Source: Erwinia sp. E_sp_B01_1
GTDB lineage: Bacteria; Pseudomonadota; Gammaproteobacteria; Enterobacterales; Enterobacteriaceae
Direction of reading: 5' to 3'
DNA: 64,000 bases
Assembly (NCBI RefSeq): GCF_036865545.1
Contig: NZ_CP142208.1
Span: forward strand, 1,240,001 to 1,304,000
Shown: positions 57,433 through 64,000 of the stretch, one piece after another
How positions within the stretch are numbered: position 1 is the first letter of the stretch
How the letters are laid out: the number at the start of each line of letters is the position of its first letter
Program-made: the position numbers and the translations under genes
The notes under the pieces: generated by a model
Databases searched by the model: none
Told to the model about the DNA's origin: nothing
What the model saw: only the letters and a program-made list of their open reading frames with translations

Positions 57433-58689
57433 ATGAAAATGAAACTGACCCGTTTTTTAATCGCCAATACGCTGTTGCTGGGCGCAGGTTTTTGTCAGAT
57501 GGCACAGGCAGATGAGGCTCTGATCAAGCAGGGCGAGTATATTTCGCGCCTGGGCGACTGTAGCGCCTGTCACTCTGTCCCGGGTAAACCTGAGTTCTCA
57601 GGTGGGCTGGCGATTGAGTCGAATCTGGGCACCATCTATTCGACCAATATCACGCCGGATAAAGATCAGGGTATCGGCAACTACTCAGAGCAGCAATTCT
57701 CTGATGCGGTGCGCAAAGGCGTGCTGCCGGATGGCAAACGTCTCTACCCGGCAATGCCTTATCCTGATTACGCCAAAATCAACGATCGGGATATGCACGC
57801 GCTGTATGCGTACTTTATGCAAGGCGTGAAGCCGAGCGCTGAAGCACCGCCGGAAACGGATCTGAGCTTCCCGTTCAGCCAGCGCTGGGGCATGCGTTTC
57901 TGGAACTGGGCATTCACGTCTGATAAGCCGTTCCAGCCAATTGGCGGAGCCACGGCAGAAGTGAATCGCGGTGCCTACCTGGTCGAAAGCCTGGGCCACT
58001 GCGGGAGCTGCCATACCCCACGCGGGCTGGGCATGAATGAGAAAGCGCTGGACAGCGGCGACGACAAGTTCCTGGCCGGGGGCAATCTCAACGGCTGGGA
58101 AGTGCCTTCACTGCGCGGTCTGCCTCGCTGGACAGAGCAGGAAACCGTGGATTATCTGGCAACCGGACGCAATGACAAAGCGGCTGTAGGCGGCGAGATG
58201 ACTTCGGTAGTTGAGCACAGCACTTCCTACATGAGCGATGCCGACCTGAAAGCCATTGCCGCCTACCTGAAGTTCCTGGGTGGGAACCCACCCGCTCCTG
58301 TGGCACACGCTGATGCGGTGAGTCCAACGGAAGCGAAACTCACGGCAGCAAAAAACCTCTCTGAAGGTGAGCGTCTGTATCTGGATAACTGTGGCGCCTG
58401 TCACTTCGTCACAGGCAAAGGCGCACCGGGTATCTTCCCTGAGCTGGATCAGGCAACGATTGTGAATGCAGAAGATCCGGGTGGATTGATCCACACTATC
58501 CTGGCCGGAGCGCAGCAGCCTTCAACAGCGAAAGCACCTTCGACGCTGGCGATGCCAGGCTTTGCTAACCGTCTCAGCGATGATCAGGTGGCTAAGCTTG
58601 CCACCTTTATCCGCCAGGGCTGGAGCAACAAAGCTGAAGCTGTGACAGCAGATCAGGTCGCGGAAGTCAGGAAAACCCTGAAAAAGTAA
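57433..58689 (+). CDS. Gluconate 2-dehydrogenase triheme cytochrome c subunit
   Basis: 418 residues: signal peptide (LIANTLLLGAGFCQMAQA) and three haem sites, CSACH, CGSCH and CGACH, each with later Met ligands (MPYPDY, MPGFAN). It takes electrons from the FAD subunit to ubiquinone in the periplasm. Six bases after the restored end of the GMC gene. The operon oxidises gluconate (or 2-ketogluconate or a related sugar acid; the subtype cannot be told). Confidence 0.9.
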   Translation: MKMKLTRFLIANTLLLGAGFCQMAQADEALIKQGEYISRLGDCSACHSVPGKPEFSGGLAIESNLGTIYSTNITPDKDQGIGNYSEQQFSDAVRKGVLPDGKRLYPAMPYPDYAKINDRDMHALYAYFMQGVKPSAEAPPETDLSFPFSQRWGMRFWNWAFTSDKPFQPIGGATAEVNRGAYLVESLGHCGSCHTPRGLGMNEKALDSGDDKFLAGGNLNGWEVPSLRGLPRWTEQETVDYLATGRNDKAAVGGEMTSVVEHSTSYMSDADLKAIAAYLKFLGGNPPAPVAHADAVSPTEAKLTAAKNLSEGERLYLDNCGACHFVTGKGAPGIFPELDQATIVNAEDPGGLIHTILAGAQQPSTAKAPSTLAMPGFANRLSDDQVAKLATFIRQGWSNKAEAVTADQVAEVRKTLKK

Positions 58690-58716
58690 TCTGCACTTAA
58701 CAGGCAGGAAACGAAG

Positions 58717-58742
58717 AGAGAGGCGAAAGCCTCTCTTTTTTT
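58717..58742 (+). terminator. Terminator of the gluconate dehydrogenase operon
   Basis: AGAGAGGC and GCCTCTCT pair perfectly around GAAA, followed by seven T. Convergent with the ROK gene. Confidence 0.85.
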
Positions 58743-58745
58743 ATG

Positions 58746-59876
58746 TCAGAAAGGGGATGCTTCGTTGTGCTCAATAATCGCCAGCGCCAGGCCTTGTGTT
58801 GGCGAGAGGGGGGCTTCGGCAAAGGTCAGTCGGGTGTGTGAGAAGGTAAAGGCCAGGGTATCAGCCCGCGCGGTTCGTTCCACCGCTGCCCGAAAAGCCG
58901 CATGCCTGTTCCAGGGACCATCGATCACAATGGTGGACGGATTAAGCAGCAGCATAATCTGGCTCAGGGCTTTCCCCAGATAATGCCCGGCAAACTGCAT
59001 CACCTCATCCACTTTTTCAGGCGATTGCTCCCGCGTTTTCCAGCTTAACCCCGCCTCTTTTTCTGCCAATTGTTGTTCAATCGCCGGAAGACCGATCAGC
59101 GCTTCCAGGCAGCCACGTTTACCACAGTTGCACAAAGGATCTTCAGCCACGGTCAGGTGGCCTGCTTCACCAGCCGTCCAGCTGCTTCCACTGTAGATTT
59201 CGTTGCCCAGCAGTAAGGCACCGCCAATCCCTTCACCAATACGCAGATAAAAACAGCTGGCTCCTTCAGTCGGGTTATCCAGCGTTCGCGCCTGAAGTGC
59301 CGCCGCCCTGACGTAATTCATGATGTGAACGGGTGGGCCAGCCCAGGAGATAAAGGCGGACCGGATGTCGACATTGTGCCAGCCAAGGTGGGAAGAGATA
59401 TGAAGATATCCGGCTGCGGGATCGACGATGCCGGGAAAGCCCAGCCCGATGCCCAGCAGCTCCGGATGGCGCTGGTATAGCGCCTGACATAACGCCCGGA
59501 GTTCAGCCATTACACTGGCCGGATCGCTGGTCTCTGTCGGCCAACTGGACTCTTCAAGGATCTCTGAGAGGTAATCGGTGACCGTCAGATGAATGTGATG
59601 GCGCTCCACCATCACGCCAGCCGCTTTGAGCTTGCCACCGCACAGGGCAATGCCAATCTTCGGACGGCCGGCAGAAGTCACCTGAAGTGGCCCCTGTTCC
59701 TGCACCCATTCACGGGAAATCAGATCGTCAATAATCAGTGAAACCGTGTTTTTACTCAGCGCCAGATGCCCGGCAATATCCTGCCGGGTGGTGATGCGCT
59801 GCTGGCGTAACGCCGTCAGTATCCGTTTTTCATTGTTCAGTCGAAGTAAAGCTGGCCCCTTGCCTGACTCTTTCAT
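58746..59876 (-). CDS. ROK-family sugar-responsive repressor
   Basis: 376 residues. N-terminal winged helix (NNEKRILTALRQQRITTRQD, LALSKNTVSLIIDDL) and a ROK kinase-like domain with GIGLGFPGIVDP, GEGIGGALLLGNEIYSG and the zinc site CNCGKRGCLEA. NagC/Mlc-like. It lies behind the nagA/nagB-like genes and faces the same way; it likely controls them through the palindrome at 63465. Confidence 0.9.
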   Translation of the reverse strand: MKESGKGPALLRLNNEKRILTALRQQRITTRQDIAGHLALSKNTVSLIIDDLISREWVQEQGPLQVTSAGRPKIGIALCGGKLKAAGVMVERHHIHLTVTDYLSEILEESSWPTETSDPASVMAELRALCQALYQRHPELLGIGLGFPGIVDPAAGYLHISSHLGWHNVDIRSAFISWAGPPVHIMNYVRAAALQARTLDNPTEGASCFYLRIGEGIGGALLLGNEIYSGSSWTAGEAGHLTVAEDPLCNCGKRGCLEALIGLPAIEQQLAEKEAGLSWKTREQSPEKVDEVMQFAGHYLGKALSQIMLLLNPSTIVIDGPWNRHAAFRAAVERTARADTLAFTFSHTRLTFAEAPLSPTQGLALAIIEHNEASPF

Positions 59877-59922
59877 GCGGGTTCCCTGATAAACCGTCCT
59901 GCCTTAGTCTGGCAGCAAGCGG

Positions 59923-61086
59923 CTACTTACTACAAGCCTCCCAGACTTTTTCCCCCGCTTTCCAGGTGGACTGCAGGGCCAGGCCTCCGGTTTCTTCTTC
60001 CCGCAGCAGGATCACATCACAGGGCGCGCCTGGCTCCAGTCCCTGCTTATGCGGCAGATTAAGCTGAAGGGCAGGGCGGATCGAGGCCATTTCCAGCGCC
60101 TGTTGCAGTGAGGCGAGCTGCTGACGCAGCAGATGACTGACCCCCTCCAGCAACCCTCTGGCCGACCCGGCAAGCAACTCTGGCCTGTCGGCTACCGATA
60201 ACCGGCCCATTGGGCTTAACGCCACCCGACCGCCAATCGGGGAGTCATACTCGCCTGCTGGCATTCCGGCAAAGCGGGTAACGTCACTCACCAGAAACGC
60301 CTGTTCCCCCTTGGCCCGCATAAATACTTTCAGCACTGATGCCGGCAGGTGATCGCCATCGGCAATCAGCGCGCAGGCAAGGTGATCTTCCGCCAGTTGC
60401 TGCCAGATATAATTGGGATGGCGCGGAAGCTGCAGGTGTGCCCCATTGCCCAGATGGGTTGAAAGCGTTGCCCCGGCAGCCACAGCCTCCGAGATGTTTT
60501 CCGCGGTGGCTGAAGTATGGCCCACCGAAACCTTCACGCCGGATGCCACGCAATGACGAATAAAATTTGCGGATTGCGGCCATTCCGGAGAGAGCGTGAT
60601 CAGCGCTATCCTGCCACCGGCACACTCCTGCCAGTGACGAAACAGTGCGGGGTCCGGCGCTTTGATATGTGCCAGCGGATGCGCGCCCCGCGGGCCATCT
60701 TCAGGCGATAAAAAGGGGCCTTCAAGGTGAATGCCCGCCACGGCACGATCCACCCTCTGGCTGGTGCGGCAGGCTTCGGCCAGCCTGGCCACGGCGCTTT
60801 CAATCGCCAGGTCACTGGCGGTGATCACCGTCGGCATATAGGTGGTTACCCCTTGTTGCCACAGCAACCGGGTCACCTGGTCAACCATCCCGACTGAGAA
60901 CGGAAAATGGTTAAAATCCAGGCCGCCAAAGCCATTAACCTGGAGATCCACCAGACCGGGGGCAATGAGCGGCAAATGAGGGTCGCCCTGCAGCGGCAGG
61001 ATCTGGCCGATCAGGCCTTGTTCCGTGCGCACTTCGATTGCCTTACCCGTACGGTAATCTCTGCCTTTGAGGCTTGTTTCACTCAT
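59923..61086 (-). CDS. N-acetylglucosamine-6-phosphate deacetylase (NagA-like)
   Basis: 387 residues, amidohydrolase fold: APGLVDLQVNGFGGLDFNHF, GIHLEGPFLSPEDGPRGAHP (metal Glu), VSVGHTSATAENISEAVAAG, STHLGNGA, and SDVTRFAGMPAGEY in place of the NagA catalytic TDA. It removes acetyl from GlcNAc-6-P or a similar amino sugar phosphate. The overlap with the deaminase gene (ATGA) shows one operon. Confidence 0.85.
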   Translation of the reverse strand: MSETSLKGRDYRTGKAIEVRTEQGLIGQILPLQGDPHLPLIAPGLVDLQVNGFGGLDFNHFPFSVGMVDQVTRLLWQQGVTTYMPTVITASDLAIESAVARLAEACRTSQRVDRAVAGIHLEGPFLSPEDGPRGAHPLAHIKAPDPALFRHWQECAGGRIALITLSPEWPQSANFIRHCVASGVKVSVGHTSATAENISEAVAAGATLSTHLGNGAHLQLPRHPNYIWQQLAEDHLACALIADGDHLPASVLKVFMRAKGEQAFLVSDVTRFAGMPAGEYDSPIGGRVALSPMGRLSVADRPELLAGSARGLLEGVSHLLRQQLASLQQALEMASIRPALQLNLPHKQGLEPGAPCDVILLREEETGGLALQSTWKAGEKVWEACSK

Positions 61087-61850
61087 ATCCCTTCTCCTGA
61101 ATCGCGATCCAGATATAAGGTGCAGGCGGGATGGCAGCGGAGAACGGTGGCGGGGCAGGCAGGAGAAATCGGGCCTTGCAGAGTATCCCGCACCGCCCGG
61201 CGTTTGTTTCTTCCGGGCACCATACAGAACAGACGGTGCGCGGCCATCAGCGTCGGAATTGTCAGCGTCAGCGCATAACGAGGCACCGCCTCCAGCGACG
61301 GGAAGCAGCCGTCATTGACCTGCTGCTGGCGACAAATATCATCCAGTTCGACCCGTTTCATCTGCTGCGGATCGGCAAAGTCAGCTACCGGAGGATCGTT
61401 GAAGGCCAGGTGGCCATTCTCCCCAATCCCCAGACAGACCATATCAATGGGGGCCTGCCGGATCAGACTGACGTAGTGCGCGCAGATTTCCTCACTCTCT
61501 CCGGAGCAGGGGATCAGATGCACTTTACCGGGCTTAACCTGCTGAAAGAGATGCTGCATCAGATACGCACTGAAGCGTTGTGGAGCATCTGCCGCAAGGC
61601 CGGTGTACTCATCCATATGAAAGGCGGTAACCCGTGACCAGTCGAGGTCTTCTGCGGCACACATGGCTGCGAGGAACGCATTTTGCGACGGGGCCGCAGC
61701 AAAGATAATCCTGACTTCCTGACGGGTTTTCAGTAGCTGGCGTATATGGTCCGCTGCCTGTTGTCCCGCCTGAGATCCCATCGTCTGACGATCTTCATAC
61801 ACCGCTACCTGCAACCGATCTACCTGATAATGCTGAACCTTGGTGCTCAT
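61083..61850 (-). CDS. Glucosamine-6-phosphate deaminase (NagB-like)
   Basis: 255 residues: VRIIFAAAPSQNAFLAAM, VTAFHMDEYTGLAADAPQRF (catalytic Asp), IDMVCLGIGENGHLAFNDPP and a SLEAVPRYALTLTIPTLMAA segment. It turns glucosamine-6-P (or an analogue) into fructose-6-P plus ammonia. The chain is a little shorter than E. coli NagB (266) and lacks its C-terminal allosteric part, so the substrate may differ. Confidence 0.85.
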   Translation of the reverse strand: MSTKVQHYQVDRLQVAVYEDRQTMGSQAGQQAADHIRQLLKTRQEVRIIFAAAPSQNAFLAAMCAAEDLDWSRVTAFHMDEYTGLAADAPQRFSAYLMQHLFQQVKPGKVHLIPCSGESEEICAHYVSLIRQAPIDMVCLGIGENGHLAFNDPPVADFADPQQMKRVELDDICRQQQVNDGCFPSLEAVPRYALTLTIPTLMAAHRLFCMVPGRNKRRAVRDTLQGPISPACPATVLRCHPACTLYLDRDSGEGI

Positions 61851-63376
61851 TCTGCTCTCCTTGTGGCTTCATTCTGGTAAGCCGGTTTAATTTGTCGATC
61901 CTTTGCCGGGCCGTCCTGATTCAGGGCATTCAGCAATTCATCAATTTCGGGAGCGACCGGGCTACGGCGCAACCATCCACAGACACTGTAAACAACCAGC
62001 GAGGTCAGAACGGGTGAGGCTACCACTACCGCCGTGGTCACGCCGGGTAGCAGGAACTTCACGATAAAGAATACGGCAACCCCAAGCGCCCAGGAGGCGA
62101 TGGCAGCCGTACTGCCACTTTTACGAAACCAGGGGAGCAGACCCAACAGCATCGGGATGGAGATGGGCCCCACCAGGCCACCAAACCAGACAATCAGCAA
62201 CGACAGCACGCCGCCAAAATGCCCGGCGTTGATGGCAATCACCAGCGTCAGCAGAATAAATAGCGTGGTGGTGATCCTCGCAGCCAGCAGTGAGGGGGTG
62301 CTGTGAGAAAACCGTTTTGGCAGCAAAACCGGCAGAATATCGCGGGTGACCACGGCGGTAATGGCATTGGCATCCGAAGAAGTCATCGACAGGGTGTGGG
62401 TGAACATCGCCACCAGCACCAGTCCGATCAGCCCGTTTGGCAGCAGCTCCATCGCCATTAATGAATAGGATCGTGAAGGATCGGCCAGATCGGGATAAAG
62501 CAAGGGGGCAGCCCACATCGGGTAGAACAGCACCAGAGGCCAAATCAGGTAGAGCGAGGCTGAGAGCAGGGCGGCTTTTCGCGCCTCTTTACCGCCGGGT
62601 GAAGCGATAAAGCGCTGGGCAAGGTTCCAGGTTCCTCCGTTGTAGCTCAGGGTATAAATCACAAAATAGGCGAGGATAAAACCCAGGGAGTAAGGTTCCT
62701 GCACGATAGTGGTATGGCTGGACGGCAGCCGATCCCAGATGGTTAACAGGTTATCTACGCCACCCAGGTGCAGGGCTACCGCACCCACCATCACAATAGC
62801 CGCCACAAACTGCACCACAAACTGACCAAAGTCGTTGCAGGCATCTGCCCACAGGCCCCCCATCACCGAGTAAAACAGGCTAAGTCCCCCTGAAATCAGG
62901 ATCCCCATCAGCGGATCGAAGCCGGTAAAGACGTTGATGATGATCGCAATGGCTGCCCATTTCGCGCCAACATCAAACACCTTCAGCAGTACGCCGCTCC
63001 AGGCCAGCACCTGCTGGGTAGGCACATTATAGCGGGTAGCCAGATATTCCATCGGTGACTCAATGTTCATGTGAATGCGCAAACGTGCCCAGCGGGGGGC
63101 GAAGATCGCCGCGCCCAGCAACACGGCGATCGAGATCGGAAACGCCCACCAGAAGTAGATGGTGATCCCAACGTTATAGGCGACAGCAGCATAGGCAACA
63201 AACACCGCAGCACTGTAGCCGGACATATGATGAGAAACGCCGGAGAGCCACCAGGGCATTTTTCCCCCGGCGGCGAAAAAATCTTTGGTGCTGCCAATGC
63301 GACGCATGGCCCACAAGGTAATACAGACAATCATCACTGCATATAAAGCCATCACACTGTAATCAAGTGCATTCAT
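61847..63376 (-). CDS. Sodium:solute symporter (SSS family)
   Basis: 509 residues from the inner Met at 63376 (MNALDYSVMALYAVMIVCIT); the outer start adds a non-membrane leader. About 13 helices with the SSS pattern (GGKMPWWLSGVSHHMSGYSA, SGGLSLFYSVMGGLWADACN, SYNGGTWNLAQRFIASPGGK). First gene of the amino-sugar operon and ATGA-coupled to the deaminase gene. Substrate is inferred to be an amino sugar. Confidence 0.88.
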   Translation of the reverse strand: MNALDYSVMALYAVMIVCITLWAMRRIGSTKDFFAAGGKMPWWLSGVSHHMSGYSAAVFVAYAAVAYNVGITIYFWWAFPISIAVLLGAAIFAPRWARLRIHMNIESPMEYLATRYNVPTQQVLAWSGVLLKVFDVGAKWAAIAIIINVFTGFDPLMGILISGGLSLFYSVMGGLWADACNDFGQFVVQFVAAIVMVGAVALHLGGVDNLLTIWDRLPSSHTTIVQEPYSLGFILAYFVIYTLSYNGGTWNLAQRFIASPGGKEARKAALLSASLYLIWPLVLFYPMWAAPLLYPDLADPSRSYSLMAMELLPNGLIGLVLVAMFTHTLSMTSSDANAITAVVTRDILPVLLPKRFSHSTPSLLAARITTTLFILLTLVIAINAGHFGGVLSLLIVWFGGLVGPISIPMLLGLLPWFRKSGSTAAIASWALGVAVFFIVKFLLPGVTTAVVVASPVLTSLVVYSVCGWLRRSPVAPEIDELLNALNQDGPAKDRQIKPAYQNEATRRAE

Positions 63377-63464
63377 AGCGGACTCCGCAGACGTGAGTGA
63401 GTAGGATTTGCCAGCGGCAAATCGGGGGAACATCACCGGTACAGAGAGGTGAGCAGGGCGTTTA

Positions 63465-63493
63465 TTAATTAATCCTTACTTAGGACTAATTAA
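63465..63493. promoter_or_regulatory. Long palindrome, likely ROK repressor operator
   Basis: TTAATTAATCCT and AGGACTAATTAA are inverted repeats with one mismatch around a five-base spacer. It is 88 bases ahead of the symporter start. AT-rich 12-base arms around a short core are usual for NagC/XylR-type ROK operators. Confidence 0.6.
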
Positions 63494-63586
63494 AAATAGC
63501 ACTCCCTGATTGGTCGAAATGTGTTCACTGTCACCCTTTGCTGTTTCTGTTTCGCCGTCAGGTCATGCAAAAAACTTATGTCTTAA

Positions 63587-63614
63587 GGAACCGCAGCGAA
63601 TTTAACGCCACCCA
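63587..63614 (+). promoter_or_regulatory. HrpL-type hrp box
   Basis: GGAACC (63587-63592), 15 bases, then CCACCCA (63608-63614), an exact match to the GGAACC-N15/16-CCACNNA consensus used by the ECF sigma factor HrpL. The start of the next gene is 41 bases on. The match is exact, but a chance hit in 64 kb cannot be excluded. Confidence 0.75.
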
Positions 63615-63655
63615 GAAAGAGTTTAAGGATGCTATGACTGGCCGGGAGAGAGATT

Positions 63656-64000
63656 GTGTTATCGGGGATCAGAACAGCTTTCAATACATCGGGCCTGCAT
63701 AATACGCAGCGGGCAGGATCGGCGCGCCAGAGTCAGCAGGGGCAGATCAATGCCCAGCCTGGGGGACGTCAGGGCCAGGTTGTGGCTCAACAGGAGGCGC
63801 GCCCCCGTCAGGCGGGCGGCGGCACGCTGGCTGCAACGGCTCGCGAGCAGGGCGGGGCTGCGGGGCAGGGGCTTCGACAGGGGAACGGCCAGCGCGCAAC
63901 AGGCGGTGGCCGTTTTAAAGCGTTCAGCCAGATGCCTTTGTTCCGGCGAAATGCTGGTGTGGGGGCGTCGACCCGCAACGTTGCGCCGCCCCCGGCTACG
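63656..64000 (+). CDS. Candidate HrpL-controlled type III effector (3' end outside window)
   Basis: 115 codons from GTG 63656, with GGGAGAGAG seven bases ahead and a stop in frame just before. MLSGIRTAFNTSGLHNTQRA then SARQSQQGQINAQPGGRQGQ: few acidic residues near the N-terminus, rich in Ser, Gln, Gly, Arg, no membrane helix. That fits the secretion-signal type of Hrp effectors. No named effector family recognised in the visible part, and a harpin or helper protein is also possible. The reading frame is open to the window end. Confidence 0.6.
   Translation, partial: MLSGIRTAFNTSGLHNTQRAGSARQSQQGQINAQPGGRQGQVVAQQEARPRQAGGGTLAATAREQGGAAGQGLRQGNGQRATGGGRFKAFSQMPLFRRNAGVGASTRNVAPPPAT

Noticed and set aside
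1..64000. CRISPR arrays
   Set aside because: No set of regularly spaced identical repeats was seen and no cas-like genes are present.

Overview
The window looks like the chromosome of a plant-associated enterobacterium, most likely Erwinia or Pantoea (Erwiniaceae). Reasons: enterobacterial core genes (mqo, lldPRD, cheV, bluF, a YicN-type DUF1198 protein), a three-subunit FAD gluconate dehydrogenase operon of the acetic/Erwinia type, and a sequence at 63587-63614 matching the HrpL box (GGAACC-N15-CCACCCA) ahead of an ORF with the composition of a type III effector. The genus call is inference.

Layout. (1) 1 to about 21.36 kb: right part of a temperate myovirus prophage. It runs from prohead protease-like DUF2213, cement protein, major capsid and connectors through contractile sheath, tube, frameshifted tail chaperone, tape measure, baseplate and spike to fibre and tailspike. 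A minus-strand gtrABC-type O-antigen glucosylation cluster and a LexA-box-controlled pair (one a UmuD-like protein without the catalytic Ser motif) follow. The prophage ends at a 3' half copy of tRNA-Arg(UCU), about 21316-21361. (2) 21.36 to 35.25 kb: a second element lying in tandem at the same tRNA site and ending at a worn att copy near 35231. It holds a P4-type integrase with a frameshift, IS3 debris, a four-gene Zorya-like operon (AAA+ ATPase, unknown helical protein, ZorA-like motor, ZorB-like OmpA protein), a two-gene DUF262 / DUF262-DUF1524 module joined to the tail of a lost hsdS, and a decayed recombinase-radC-cbeA-cbtA-DUF4942 block. (3) 35.25 to 46 kb: mostly small secreted, lipoprotein and membrane genes, with bluF, an ariR homologue and mqo. 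(4) 46 to 54.5 kb: RibH2-type lumazine synthase, lldPRD with two LldR operators, cheV with a sigma-28 -10 element, a divergent EamA transporter / AraC pair, and DUF1198. (5) 54.9 to 58.7 kb: gluconate 2-dehydrogenase operon. (6) 58.7 to 63.4 kb: ROK repressor and a minus-strand Na+ symporter / GlcN-6-P deaminase / GlcNAc-6-P deacetylase operon. (7) 63.5 kb to the end: the hrp box and the start of the candidate effector.

The best candidate for a poorly described system is 23292-27665. Its ZorAB-like proton motor is paired with an AAA+ ATPase and a 412-residue helical protein instead of the ZorC/ZorD or ZorE effectors I know. The DUF262 pair at 29213-32522 is the second candidate. Three genes (baseplate hub, integrase, GMC dehydrogenase subunit) are broken by one-base changes in G runs, so part of the apparent decay may be base-calling error. 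Functions are read from remembered family motifs; no database search was run.
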